DNA from: Gilvimarinus chinensis DSM 19667
GTDB taxonomy: Bacteria; Pseudomonadota; Gammaproteobacteria; Pseudomonadales; Cellvibrionaceae
DNA: 64,000 nucleotides
Reading direction: 5' to 3'
NCBI RefSeq assembly: GCF_000377745.1
Contig: NZ_KB898707.1
Span: forward strand, 430,482 to 494,481
The notes below the pieces were generated by a model, which worked only from the letters and a program-made list of their open reading frames with translations, searched no databases and was not told where the DNA came from. The position numbers and the translations under genes are program-made. Shown here piece after piece: positions 26,509 to 35,762 of this stretch; the stretch's first letter is position 1; each line of letters begins with the position of its first letter.

Positions 26509-27357
26509 ATGAACATTTTTGATGTAACCGCAGAAAATGCCCAGCAAACTGTTATCGACGAATCTTTCAAGCGTTTGGTCGTTGTTCAGTTCTGGTCTTC
26601 GCGCAGTCCAGCGTGTCAGAACCTGACGCCAATTCTGGAAAAAATCGCTGGTGAATACCCCAATGATTTGCTCCTTGCAAAAATCAACGTTGATGACCAG
26701 CAAATGCTGGTGTCGCAGTTTGGTATTCAAAGCCTGCCTACCGTGATGTTTATCAAAGACGGTCAACCGGTAGACGGCTTTGCCGGTGAGCAGCCGGAAC
26801 CGCAAATTCGCGAATTGCTGGATAAATACTTACCCAAAGCCTGGGAGGCGGATGTCGCCCAGGCGAAAGCGTTTATCGACGAAGCGAACTACGCCGATGC
26901 CTTGCCTCTGCTGCGTCAGGCACTGGAAGATTCCAATCAACTGCCGTTTATCGCCAATTTGTTGGGCTTGTGTTACGCCGAAATGAATCGCGTTGAAGAG
27001 GCTGAGGCTGTGCTGTCGCAAGTAAAAATGGCTGACCAGGATGCCAGCTACCAGCAGGCGATGGCTGTGCTGGAGCTAAAGAAGCAGGCGGCTAACTCCC
27101 CCGAGCTGGAAAAGCTGCAGGCCGAGTACGATGCTAATCCGGATAACCTTGACGCCGCCTATGCGCTGGCGGTGCAAATGAACGAAGAGGGGCAGCACAA
27201 AAACGCGCTGGAGTTATTGCTGGATATTTTTAAGCGCGATCGCAACTTTAAAGAGGGCGCGCCGCGCAAAGCAATCACCGATATTCTTGCCGCGTTAGGC
27301 AAGGGCGACCCACTGGCGGTCGAGTATCAGCGCAAACTCTTTACCCTGCTGTACTAA
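26509..27357 (+). CDS. cnoX: Thioredoxin-fold chaperone CnoX (YbbN) with TPR region
   Basis: 282 residues. An N-terminal thioredoxin domain (about 1-110) is followed by tetratricopeptide-like helices (about 115-282). The usual CGPC site is replaced by SPAC (FWSSRSPACQ), the SxxC form seen in E. coli YbbN. That form lacks oxidoreductase activity but can protect clients from over-oxidation and hand them to chaperonins. The cis-proline segment is SLPTVMFIKDGQ. It lies in a same-strand run after yaeQ. Confidence 0.92.
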   Translation: MNIFDVTAENAQQTVIDESFKRLVVVQFWSSRSPACQNLTPILEKIAGEYPNDLLLAKINVDDQQMLVSQFGIQSLPTVMFIKDGQPVDGFAGEQPEPQIRELLDKYLPKAWEADVAQAKAFIDEANYADALPLLRQALEDSNQLPFIANLLGLCYAEMNRVEEAEAVLSQVKMADQDASYQQAMAVLELKKQAANSPELEKLQAEYDANPDNLDAAYALAVQMNEEGQHKNALELLLDIFKRDRNFKEGAPRKAITDILAALGKGDPLAVEYQRKLFTLLY

Positions 27358-27420
27358 TGTTAAAGGCTTAAACTCTGAGTATTCGTAACCTGGAATACGA
27401 ATCCGCGAGCGAGAATAATA

Positions 27421-28365
27421 ATGCGAAAAACGCTTTTGATGGTCAGTGTGTTGAGTTTGAGCGCCTGTGAAAAGCAGGCGCAAGCTCCGGCTTCTGTTTC
27501 ACCTCCCGATTACCTCAGCATTAACGACAACGCCATAACGCTGGAGCGAGATAATTTAACCGTTACCCTTGCTCCGCACGCCGGTGGGCGAGTCGCTTCG
27601 GTTGTTTTTAACGGCCGTGAACGCTTGTTTACCTGCGCCGATACTAACGCCAATAACTGGGGCAGTGTACTCTGGCCCAGCCCGCAGAGTGACTGGGGCT
27701 GGCCGCCGCCAGAGGCGTTAGATTCTGCGCCGTACCGCGTTAATCTGACCGATACCGGAGTGACACTGCGCAGCGACAGTGATGCTGAATTGGGTTTGGC
27801 TTTCAGTAAAAGCTATCGTTTAAGCCCCCTGAAAAATACCCTGCACATTGATTACCAGATTCACAATGTCAGTGATCGCAGTGTCACGGTGGCGCCCTGG
27901 GAAATTACCCGGTTGCCAGCGCAAGGGCAGGTATTCTTTCCCAAGGGCGACACCGAATACTTTACGGGTGACTTTGCGGGTTTACCGTTTCAAGAGCAGC
28001 AGGGAATCAGTTGGTATGTTGTTAACTCTGAGGATGTTGGTCCTGAGCACCACAAGGTAATGACCGACGGTGAAGAGGGCTGGCTGGCCTATCAGAACGA
28101 TGATTATTTACTGGTTAAAGTATTTGCCAATGTGCCCGCTGAATTGATGGCGCCCAATGAAGGCGAGATTGAAGTCTACGCCTCGCCCGAGGGCAATTAT
28201 ATCGAGCTTGAGCAGCAAGGTTATTTGGCCACTTTGCAGGCTGGTGAAACATTAGACTGGCAAGTGCAGTGGGTTTTTAGCGAGACGCAGAATGATCTCA
28301 CGCTCAGTGAGCTGACAGCGCAAGCCCGGCAGCTTGCTGGGCTTGCGTTGTCGAATGCGGATTAA
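27421..28365 (+). CDS. DUF4380-like lipoprotein with galactose-mutarotase-type fold
   Basis: 314 residues. The N-terminus MRKTLLMVSVLSLSACEKQA is a lipoprotein signal with lipobox LSAC, so it should be lipid-anchored at C16. The beta-rich body (GGRVASVVFNGRERLFT, NWGSVLWPSPQSDWGWPPPE, VAPWEITRLPAQGQVFFPKG) resembles aldose-epimerase-like DUF4380 proteins. I infer a sugar- or glycan-binding role, not proven. The convergent neighbour is a sugar transporter. Confidence 0.7.
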   Translation: MRKTLLMVSVLSLSACEKQAQAPASVSPPDYLSINDNAITLERDNLTVTLAPHAGGRVASVVFNGRERLFTCADTNANNWGSVLWPSPQSDWGWPPPEALDSAPYRVNLTDTGVTLRSDSDAELGLAFSKSYRLSPLKNTLHIDYQIHNVSDRSVTVAPWEITRLPAQGQVFFPKGDTEYFTGDFAGLPFQEQQGISWYVVNSEDVGPEHHKVMTDGEEGWLAYQNDDYLLVKVFANVPAELMAPNEGEIEVYASPEGNYIELEQQGYLATLQAGETLDWQVQWVFSETQNDLTLSELTAQARQLAGLALSNAD

Positions 28366-28391
28366 ACGTTGTTTCTTTAATCCGAGACTTT

Positions 28392-29693
28392 TTATGCGGC
28401 GCCGCGATACAAGTTCGCGTATTTAATGCCGTAAAACAGAATGTAGGCGTAGCACACCGCAGGCAGTAAAAAGGATAATTGAATGCCGATGGTGTCGGCC
28501 AATACGCCCTGCAGCAAGGGCACTATCGCACCGCCTACAATAGCAACACACAGCAAGCCCGAGCCCTGACTGGTTAATGCGCCCAGCTTATGCAGTGCCA
28601 TACTGAATATGGTGGGGAACATGACGGAGTTGCACAGGCCCACCGCAATAATGGACCACATGGCCACCTTGCCGTCGAAAAATACCGCGCACAAAATCAA
28701 TGTGATGGCCGCCAGGCAATTAAAGGCCAGTACTTTACCCGGTTGTACATAGCGCATCACCACAAAGCCGATAAAGCGACCGATCATGGCGCCGCCCCAG
28801 TAAAAGCTCACATAGGCCGCTGCCTGGTGTTCTTTTAATCCGGCGATGTTGCTTTCACCAAAAAAGTTCACCAGAAAGCTGCCGATGGCGACTTCACCGC
28901 CGACGTACATAAAAATGCCAAGCGCCCCCAGAATCAGGTGAGGCTGTTTAAATATTGAGCCTTTCTCCGTGGGTTGCGCGGTTGTGGCTGGGTCGTCGTG
29001 GGTTATTTTTGGTAATTTGGCGAGTTTAAAAAACACGGCCAATGCAATCAAAGAGCCCGCCAGCACCAGATACGGCATTTGTACGGCAGCCGCTTCTTTG
29101 GCTTTGGCCGCTGCTGTATCGGCCTCACTCATCACGGCAGGGTCAATAGCTTCACCGGCGGCGGCGAGAATCAGTAAACCGCCCAGGGCCGGGGCGATGG
29201 TGGTACCCAGCGAGTTAAACGCCTGAGTCAAATTCAGGCGACTGGATGCCGTGCGCGCAGGGCCCAGCACCGTTACATAAGGGTTGGCCGCCACCTGCAG
29301 CACCGTAATACCTGCTGCGAGAATAAAAAATGCAATCAGGAATAATGTGTAGGTACTCATAGAGGCGGGGTAAAACAAAAAGCAGCCAAAGCCCGCAATA
29401 ATCAAACCGGTCACTGCGCCGTTCTGGTAGCCAATTTTACGAATCAGCGCACCGGCGGGCAGGGAGACCACCGCATAGGCAAAGAAAAAGCAAAACTGCA
29501 CCATCATTGCCTGGGTGTAGGTTAGGGTGTACACGTTTTTTAAGTGGGGTATCAGCACATCGTTCATGGCTGTGAGCAAGCCCCACATAAAAAACAGAAT
29601 GGTAATAATGACCAGGGGGCCGGTGTAGTTTTGGTTAGTGTGGTCGGTATTGTCGACCGCTTTGGCGCTTGAGCCTGCAGGAGCAGTTGCCAT
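28392..29693 (-). CDS. FucP/GluP-family sugar:H+ symporter (MFS)
   Basis: 433 residues with about 12 transmembrane helices. Family hallmarks are FFMWGLLTAMNDVLIPHLKN in helix 1 and AANPYVTVLGPARTASSRLN in the middle, plus FIGFVVMRYVQPGKVL. These match the glucose/galactose or fucose MFS group. GAGG lies upstream of the ATG. A LacI-type regulator is divergent, and a perfect palindrome lies between them about 125 bp upstream of this start. The transporter is therefore probably induced by its sugar through that regulator. Confidence 0.9.
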   Translation of the reverse strand: MATAPAGSSAKAVDNTDHTNQNYTGPLVIITILFFMWGLLTAMNDVLIPHLKNVYTLTYTQAMMVQFCFFFAYAVVSLPAGALIRKIGYQNGAVTGLIIAGFGCFLFYPASMSTYTLFLIAFFILAAGITVLQVAANPYVTVLGPARTASSRLNLTQAFNSLGTTIAPALGGLLILAAAGEAIDPAVMSEADTAAAKAKEAAAVQMPYLVLAGSLIALAVFFKLAKLPKITHDDPATTAQPTEKGSIFKQPHLILGALGIFMYVGGEVAIGSFLVNFFGESNIAGLKEHQAAAYVSFYWGGAMIGRFIGFVVMRYVQPGKVLAFNCLAAITLILCAVFFDGKVAMWSIIAVGLCNSVMFPTIFSMALHKLGALTSQGSGLLCVAIVGGAIVPLLQGVLADTIGIQLSFLLPAVCYAYILFYGIKYANLYRGAA

Positions 29694-29817
29694 AGTTCAC
29701 CTCAGTAGCATCGTTATAAGAATAACGCCCAGGGCGGGGCGTGATTTTGTTGGTTGTGTCAGGCTTGGCCTCCGGTAGCGGCCTGCGGTTTTACTCCCGC
29801 TTGTTATGGGCGCTACT

Positions 29818-29853
29818 ATAAAGGAAGCTGACAGCGCTGTCAGCTTCCTTTAT
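29818..29853. promoter_or_regulatory. 36-bp perfect palindrome, candidate LacI-family operator
   Basis: Bases 29818-29835 are the exact reverse complement of 29836-29853. The core GACAGCGCTGTC has the central CG-centred symmetry typical of LacI-family operators. It lies between divergent genes, 53 bp before the regulator start and 125 bp from the transporter start, so it is placed to control both. Confidence 0.8.
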
Positions 29854-29905
29854 GCAGACAGCAGGCGTTAGGGTAGAATGCGCTTTTCTTTGCAGGAGCA
29901 GATAC

Positions 29906-30922
29906 TTGGCCAAGGCAACCATTGATGATGTCGCCGCACTCGCGGGAGTATCCATGAAAACCGTATCGCGGGTGGTCAATAACGAGCCCAATGTGCGTGC
30001 CAGTACCCGCGAAAAGGTTCAGGCTGCGATTAATGAGCTGGACTACCGCCCCAGCCAGTCGGCCCGCTCGCTGGCGGCCAATCGCTCGTATGTGCTCGGG
30101 CTTTTGTACGACAACCCCAGTGCGAACTATGTTATTGATGTACAAGAGGGCGCGCTGCAAACCTGCCGCCGCGCCGGTTATGATCTGTTGATTCACCCCT
30201 GTCGTCACACCGAGCCCGAGCTTGCGGATGAAGTACTGGCTTTGGTGCGCCAGGGCAGAGTGGATGGCTTAATTCTTACCCCGCCAGTGTCGGATATGAC
30301 CGAGCTTGTGGATGGCCTGGTGAGCGCGGGGGTGCCTTTTGTGCGTTTATCGCCCACAGAAAATAAAAGCGCCTGCCCCTACGTGCAAACCAACGACCAA
30401 GAAGCCGCCTACGATATGACCTGTCGCTTGCTTGAGTTGGGTCATAAACGCATAGGTTTTATTGCCGGGCATCCGGACCATAAAGCGGTAGCCGAACGTT
30501 ATCAGGGGTACCTTGCCGCGCTTAAAGAAAGTCGAATCAAACCCAGCCCTGAGCTGGTGGCCCAAGGTTATAACTCGTTTGATTCTGGTCGCGAGTGCGC
30601 CAAGGTGTTGCTGGATTTACCCGAGCCACCCAGCGCTATTTTCGCCAGTAACGATGATATGGCGGCCGGGGTTATCAAGGAGGCGCACCATCGGCGCTTG
30701 AGTATTCCGGGCGCGTTGTCGGTAGCGGGTTTTGACGATACGCCGGTTGCCCACCAAATTTACCCGTCGCTAACCACCGTAAGCCAGCCCATTGAAGAAA
30801 TGGCCAGCAAAGCCGCAGAACTGCTTATTAAGCAATTAAAGGGCAAGGCGGTGCAAATGCCGGCAGCAATCATGAGCTGCCGGATTCTGGTGCGTGAAAG
30901 CACGGGAGAGGTTTATTCGTAA
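29906..30922 (+). CDS. LacI-family transcriptional regulator
   Basis: 338 residues from TTG 29906, supported by AGGAG about 8 nt upstream and by the standard N-terminus AKATIDDVAALAGVSMKTVS that follows. Longer in-frame starts further upstream would run into the palindrome. After the helix-turn-helix and hinge (YRPSQSARSLAANRSYVLGL) comes a periplasmic-binding-protein-like domain (FASNDDMAAGVIKEAH, SVAGFDDTPVAHQIYPSLTTV). It is likely to repress the divergent sugar symporter and itself from the palindrome. The inducer is probably a sugar taken up by that symporter. Confidence 0.92.
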   Translation: MAKATIDDVAALAGVSMKTVSRVVNNEPNVRASTREKVQAAINELDYRPSQSARSLAANRSYVLGLLYDNPSANYVIDVQEGALQTCRRAGYDLLIHPCRHTEPELADEVLALVRQGRVDGLILTPPVSDMTELVDGLVSAGVPFVRLSPTENKSACPYVQTNDQEAAYDMTCRLLELGHKRIGFIAGHPDHKAVAERYQGYLAALKESRIKPSPELVAQGYNSFDSGRECAKVLLDLPEPPSAIFASNDDMAAGVIKEAHHRRLSIPGALSVAGFDDTPVAHQIYPSLTTVSQPIEEMASKAAELLIKQLKGKAVQMPAAIMSCRILVRESTGEVYS

Positions 30923-30948
30923 TAGGTTTGCCGCAGGCGCTATTTCAT

Positions 30949-32238
30949 TTAACCATCCGGCGACATCTGCTGAGCAAAAAGTCTGTCGTGCACTTGTTTT
31001 AACGTGGTCGCGTCTGCTTCAAGGTTGAAAGCTTGCTGCGCTCTTAGCAGAGATCTTTGCGCCATTTGCAACGCCACTTCTTTAAAGCCATCGTCTATCG
31101 CGGCAAGAGCCGCAAGTGATTTTTGCAGTCGAATTTGAACTTCAATTAATCCTGCGCCGTCACGGGCAATGGGACTGAAAAAATCGATAAATAACTCTTC
31201 AAGCTCTATTCGGGGAACGAATACCCGGGAGTAGGGCACCTGCATATCACTGACATCGTCAGGTGTCACAGTCCACTGACCAATTAAGCGTACCCCTCGC
31301 CCTAATACTTCAATGGCTGTACCTGGGTCATTAATGCCGGGCGACAAAGCCCGAGAAGCAATTTCGGCCATAACCAGTAAGCCAAAACGAGGGTCCTGAT
31401 CGAAAGAGCGAGTATCTCCTATCGTAATGGCTTTCGCTATCGAATCAGTGGGGGTGTCTGCAGTCACGTTTTTATTTTTGAGTTCTACAAATAAGATGGG
31501 GTGGTGGGGGTGGACAAACTTTCCTGGAAGGCTTGTTACGTAAAGCTTGGCGTCATGTTCAGTAGCCCAATTGTTTAAAGCTTGCATGTCAATGTGCTGA
31601 ACATAGCCTGTCGCTTCGGGAAGAATTGCCTGGCATCCTTCAGGAATGTTCTCAGTATTATCCAAACGCTGTCCATCCAGCCACGGGTGTTCCCCTCGGC
31701 GCATTATTGCCGAGCTGGCGGCTTTCTCGACTCTATCGGCAATTTCACTGACTCGACCCAGGCGCGCCAAGTGGTTAATCCACAGCAAGATGGTGCCTAC
31801 TATCAACACAACCACGGCGATGGTCACCAAAAATAAAATGACTCGGCCCTGATCCCCATAAATACCCGTGCTTAAGGCGATAATACCTACCAGGGAATAA
31901 ACAAAAGAGCCAACAAACGTGGCCAGGGCATTTTGCGTGGTGGAGTCTTCTAGCAATAAACGTGTGGCCCGGGGTGTAAGGTTGTTAGCGGCCGCGCTAT
32001 GGGCAGACACCATGACGCTGAGTGAAAAGGTTGTCACCGCCAGCATGCTGGAAGCGAGAATGGACAGTACCTTATCCACTGCTTCTGCCCCAATCAGTCC
32101 CGAGAGGGATTCGGGAATAAACCCTTTCAGGGCTATAGCAATCAGAGCTGTCGCTACGGCGAGTATTGCGAACGCAAGGGTTCGCATCCACAGCGCACGG
32201 CTCAACATCAATAACTTCCAGCCGAGTTTTGTTAGCAT
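30949..32238 (-). CDS. DUF2254 family membrane protein
   Basis: 429 residues. Two N-terminal helices, a conserved stretch SSMLAVTTFSLSVMVSAHSAA and two more helices near residues 105-155 are followed by a long soluble C-terminal domain (LVMAEIASRALSPGINDPGTA). This matches DUF2254, an inner-membrane family of unknown function. It ends 26 bp from the convergent LacI gene. Confidence 0.85.
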   Translation of the reverse strand: MLTKLGWKLLMLSRALWMRTLAFAILAVATALIAIALKGFIPESLSGLIGAEAVDKVLSILASSMLAVTTFSLSVMVSAHSAAANNLTPRATRLLLEDSTTQNALATFVGSFVYSLVGIIALSTGIYGDQGRVILFLVTIAVVVLIVGTILLWINHLARLGRVSEIADRVEKAASSAIMRRGEHPWLDGQRLDNTENIPEGCQAILPEATGYVQHIDMQALNNWATEHDAKLYVTSLPGKFVHPHHPILFVELKNKNVTADTPTDSIAKAITIGDTRSFDQDPRFGLLVMAEIASRALSPGINDPGTAIEVLGRGVRLIGQWTVTPDDVSDMQVPYSRVFVPRIELEELFIDFFSPIARDGAGLIEVQIRLQKSLAALAAIDDGFKEVALQMAQRSLLRAQQAFNLEADATTLKQVHDRLFAQQMSPDG

Positions 32239-32373
32239 AGGCCTTTCCTGATTCTAGGTCACCTGATGGGAACGATCAGGGTGACTCATTGTGTGTGGCA
32301 CAACAACTCTGTTTGTTAAAGTGACGCACTTTTAGTGGGCGATAGTCCCTCAACAATAACAGTAAAATGGAAT

Positions 32374-34377
32374 ATGTTTATGGAAAAATACAGGAAACGG
32401 CTCTTTGCGGTTGTTCGTTTTTTAACCCCGTTAGTCTTGCTTTATTCCACTATTACCTTCGCAGATAACCCAAAGAGCGTTACTCCGTCCATAGATGAAG
32501 TGGTCTCTGCCTACGGAGTGCTGCCACAAACTCAACAAATGCGAGTTTCCCCTGACGGCTCTTTGCTGGCGTTTCGCAAAGTCACTGAGGGGCAGGATGC
32601 GGTAGTTGTATATTCCTTAAAAGAGAAAAAGTTACTCTCTGGCGTTAATGTGGGCAGCATTGACCCTGGTTATCTGTATTTTCTGGACGATGAGCATCTG
32701 GTGCTGGTCGCCAGTGAAAATATGCGTTTGTCAGGGTTTCGACAGCGCCATAATATCAGTACGGCGTTTGTATTGGATGTGAATAGTGGAGAGTTGCAGC
32801 AGTTACTCAGGCCTGGCGACGTGATTGCAGGGGGGCAGCTTGGGTTGGGACGTATTGTGGGAACCTCTGACAGTAATAAGTACGTGTATATGCCTGCTTT
32901 TGTGCATGAGTCCAACAACGATCTCAGCCCCGATTTCTCGCTAATGCGGGTTACCTTAAACTCTCCCAGACGGCCTCGTCAGATGGTAAGAGGTGAGCCA
33001 GATACCCAGGATTATTTTCTGGATGGTCAGGGTAATGTGCTGGCACAAGAGATTTACGACAACAGAAAAAATCTGCATGAGATTGAGGTGCCCACCGAAC
33101 GGGGCTGGAGAACTATTTTCTCTCGGGAAACGGCACTGTACGAATTTTCAATGAGAGCGGTGACCGCTGACCTGAAGTCGCTGGTGTTTCTTGATACCGA
33201 TGAGGCTACCGGGCGCGAGGGTTATTTCACAATGTCGTTGGCCGACGGCAGCATTTCGCCGACACCCATTGGACGTTCCGATGCCGATGTGGCGAGCTTG
33301 CTGACGGATATTAATCGTATCGCCTATGGTGTTGTTTACTCCGGATTTAGGCCTAAGTATCAGATGTTCAATCCTGAGCATCAGGCTCGGATTGATGCGG
33401 TTGTGGCACAATTTCCCGATCAGCATGTGACCTTAACGGATTGGTCACCTGACTGGCAGCACTTGGTGTTTTTGGTGCGGGGGCTGTCCAGTTCGGGTGA
33501 TTATTACTTGTCTTCGGTTGGTGAAAAGCTGCGTTATCTGGCTTCGTCGTATCCAGATATCGACGACTCCATGGTTCACCCCACGGTGGTTCACACCTAC
33601 AAAGCTCGCGATGGTTTGAAAATCCCCACCATCTTAACTCTGCCGAACAGCCGGGCGGAGGGTCCGCGCAAGATGCCCGCTGTGGTTCTGCCTCACGGCG
33701 GGCCAGCGTCCTACGATCGACAATCCTTTGATTGGATAGCACAGGCCTTTGCCGCGCGGGGTTATTTAGTGATTCAGCCCCAGTTTCGCGGCTCGGTAGG
33801 ATTTGGGATAGACCACTATATGGCCGGGCAGGGAGAGTGGGGACGAAAAATGCAAGATGACCTTACCGATGCCGTAGAGTATTTCGGCAATGGTGGTCTG
33901 CTCGATCCAGAACGGGTGTGTATTGTGGGTGCCAGTTATGGCGGTTACGCCGCTTTGGCGGGCGCTGCTTACACGCCTGAATTGTATCGTTGCGCGGTTT
34001 CGATCAATGGCGTGACGGATCTTGAGGGCTTGCTGGATGATCGTCGCTCAAGCAGAGGCGATGATCATTGGGTTGTAGAATATTTTGAGCGTTCCATGGT
34101 GAAAAGTGAATATACGGAGGAGGACTTAAAAGCCATTTCGCCGGTATACGCCGCCGCGAAGGTTAAAGCGCCGGTACTGCTGATTCACGGTGAGAATGAC
34201 AAGGTCGTACCCATTGAGCAATCAGAAGACATGCACGATGAACTGCAAGATGCCGGTAAGTCGTCAATGTTTATCGAGCTGGATAACGAAAGTCATTACC
34301 TTGAGTATTCTGCAACACGCCAGCAAACGCTAAAAGCGATTTTGGAGTTTGTGAATCCTTATTTATCCGACGGTTGA
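32374..34377 (+). CDS. Secreted S9 family prolyl oligopeptidase / dipeptidyl aminopeptidase
   Basis: About 667 residues. A signal peptide (KRLFAVVRFLTPLVLLYSTITFA) leads to an N-terminal beta-propeller of about 360 residues and a C-terminal alpha/beta hydrolase. The catalytic triad is visible: Ser521 in GASYGGY, Asp609 in HGENDKVVP and His641 in NESHYLEY. It should cleave short peptides in the periplasm or outside. I chose ATG 32374; ATG 32380 and a GTG at 32335 are alternatives, none with a strong ribosome-binding site. Confidence 0.9.
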   Translation: MFMEKYRKRLFAVVRFLTPLVLLYSTITFADNPKSVTPSIDEVVSAYGVLPQTQQMRVSPDGSLLAFRKVTEGQDAVVVYSLKEKKLLSGVNVGSIDPGYLYFLDDEHLVLVASENMRLSGFRQRHNISTAFVLDVNSGELQQLLRPGDVIAGGQLGLGRIVGTSDSNKYVYMPAFVHESNNDLSPDFSLMRVTLNSPRRPRQMVRGEPDTQDYFLDGQGNVLAQEIYDNRKNLHEIEVPTERGWRTIFSRETALYEFSMRAVTADLKSLVFLDTDEATGREGYFTMSLADGSISPTPIGRSDADVASLLTDINRIAYGVVYSGFRPKYQMFNPEHQARIDAVVAQFPDQHVTLTDWSPDWQHLVFLVRGLSSSGDYYLSSVGEKLRYLASSYPDIDDSMVHPTVVHTYKARDGLKIPTILTLPNSRAEGPRKMPAVVLPHGGPASYDRQSFDWIAQAFAARGYLVIQPQFRGSVGFGIDHYMAGQGEWGRKMQDDLTDAVEYFGNGGLLDPERVCIVGASYGGYAALAGAAYTPELYRCAVSINGVTDLEGLLDDRRSSRGDDHWVVEYFERSMVKSEYTEEDLKAISPVYAAAKVKAPVLLIHGENDKVVPIEQSEDMHDELQDAGKSSMFIELDNESHYLEYSATRQQTLKAILEFVNPYLSDG

Positions 34378-34378
34378 T

Positions 34379-34407
34379 AAAAAAATGCCCGGCTTGTGGC
34401 CGGGCAT
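34379..34407 (-). terminator. Rho-independent terminator for the small exported protein gene
   Basis: ATGCCCGGC (34385-34393) pairs with GCCGGGCAT (34399-34407) around a 5-nt loop. Read on the minus strand, seven T's follow the stem, so it terminates the gene coming from 34942. On the plus strand no T-run follows, and the peptidase gene ends just before it. Confidence 0.85.
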
Positions 34408-34453
34408 CTCTTCGGGCATTTCTACTTATGGCTATTCTTAACTCATTTGGGCA

Positions 34454-34942
34454 TTAGCGCGCAGTGTACTTCAGGGTTACGATGTGACCTTCTTGCAGGT
34501 CATTGACGCTATTACCCAGGCCTGATACTGCCAGAGTATCGGGCAGCTCAATTACGCGTGGTGCGCCACCGTTGGCAGGGCGAATCAACGCCAGGTTTTG
34601 CTCGCGGTTGATTTCCAGAATTTCACCTTTAACCAGGTTAAATTCTTTCTCTTGTTCTTTTTCAATGCGGTTCAGTTTCAGCGCAACATGCTGACCGGGC
34701 AGAACCTTACCCATATCGCTGCCACGTACACCATTCACACGCACTTTCGGGGTGTCGGTGAATGCATAGGTGAATATCTCGCCAGTGCCTTTTTCGACAA
34801 CGGTTACGCTGTTGGTTTCGTAATCGACCGATTCAACAACGCCAGAAATAGTTTTGTCAGCAGCGGCAACATTGCCAGCAGCAGCCAGTGCCAGTACAGC
34901 CAGAGCAGATGAAAGTTTGCTACGTGCAGATAAAGTAAACAT
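34454..34942 (-). CDS. Small exported hypothetical protein (OB-like beta repeats)
   Basis: 162 residues from ATG 34942, with GAGG 8 nt upstream. A signal peptide ends near GNVAAADK. The mature part looks like two similar short beta domains: ISGVVESVDYETNSVTVVEK and VKGEILEINREQNLALIRPA, each followed by a PGQHV/EGHIV turn. This suggests an internal duplication of an OB- or SH3-like unit. I do not recognise a named family. Location should be periplasmic. Confidence 0.7.
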   Translation of the reverse strand: MFTLSARSKLSSALAVLALAAAGNVAAADKTISGVVESVDYETNSVTVVEKGTGEIFTYAFTDTPKVRVNGVRGSDMGKVLPGQHVALKLNRIEKEQEKEFNLVKGEILEINREQNLALIRPANGGAPRVIELPDTLAVSGLGNSVNDLQEGHIVTLKYTAR

Positions 34943-35177
34943 GGTTAAAACCTCAAATAAGCCATAAAACAATGTGGGGAGGGTATCCCCTGCCTGAATA
35001 GCAAGTGGTTGACTTGCTTGAGGTCTATTCTACGGATTTAGGTTACATCTGTGTTACCGGAGGTTACGTTTTTCTATATTTTTTAATTATTTAAATCTAT
35101 TTTTAGTGTTTTTTATTCTATAAAGAAATAAAAACGCCCAATGATGGTGATTTGTTACAGAGTTGTTATCGTTTTGG

Positions 35178-35195
35178 TGCGTGATTCGTCACGCA
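35178..35195. repeat. UUCG-loop hairpin in the 34943-35272 gap
   Basis: TGCGTGA (35178-35184) pairs with TCACGCA (35189-35195) over a TTCG loop, an extra-stable tetraloop in RNA on the plus strand. There is no T-run. It lies downstream of the Nmad3 remnant on the minus strand. The rest of this roughly 330-bp gap is AT-rich near 35090-35130 and shows no gene I can support. Confidence 0.4.
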
Positions 35196-35272
35196 GGGTA
35201 ACACTTTTCTGGTGCGTGTGACGGAGGCGCGCCCATTAATTGGGCTGCCTTTAATGCTCGTGTTAATGACGT

Positions 35273-35762
35273 AACAGTGAGACCAGCCAAGCGGCGGTAT
35301 CGGGGTAGTAATGAGTATCTAACACAAATTCCTGGCCTCGTGCGGCCGCTTGCAGTGTTACCTGTGTATTGGTTTTTTGCCAGCGCTCGGGTTTGCTGTG
35401 ATAGCTCAGGGGTGGTTTGTCGGATGAAGGATAAAAGAAGGATGGCAATGCCCACCGCCAGGTTGTGCAGGTGGCTTTGCGCGGTACCCGTTTGGCCTAG
35501 GCTGCCATCCGGGCAGGCGGGGCAGGGCGTCGGAGCGTAAATCCGGATCCAGGTGTGCTGGCGTGTCGCACCATGGGTGTTGGCCGCCGAGCTGTTGCAG
35601 TAGATCACTCATTGGGCCAACGCTTGTCGCTATGTCTTTATAGGTTGTTAGCCCCTGTTTATCGGGTATGGGGAGCGACAGCATTCGGCCATCGGAAAAT
35701 ATCGGGCTGGGAAAGCCGCCAGCAGAGGAGTCAAAGCCTTTTCGGCTTAACACCAACTTCAC
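35273..35762 (-). pseudogene. Broken Nmad3 (nucleotide-modification-associated) gene
   Basis: The first 90 or so residues are Nmad3-like from a GTG at 35762: MKLVLSRKGFDSSAGGFPSP, DGRMLSLPIPD, AHLDPDLR, LPGWQP. Near 35496-35508 the match moves to another frame (SLGQTGTAQSHLHNLAVG). Near 35445 it moves again to FFYPSSDKP and a C-terminal block EFVLDTHYYPDTAAWLVSLL, stopping at 35273-35275. Compared with my memory of intact family members of about 250 residues, a central part of roughly 100 residues is missing. The GTG overlaps the map stop (GTGA), so it was once coupled to it. Family assignment is from recall. Confidence 0.7.

Noticed and set aside
29818-29853. The 36-bp palindrome read as a transcription terminator
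   Set aside because: It lies between two divergent genes, so no transcript ends there, and the short T-runs are part of the symmetry.
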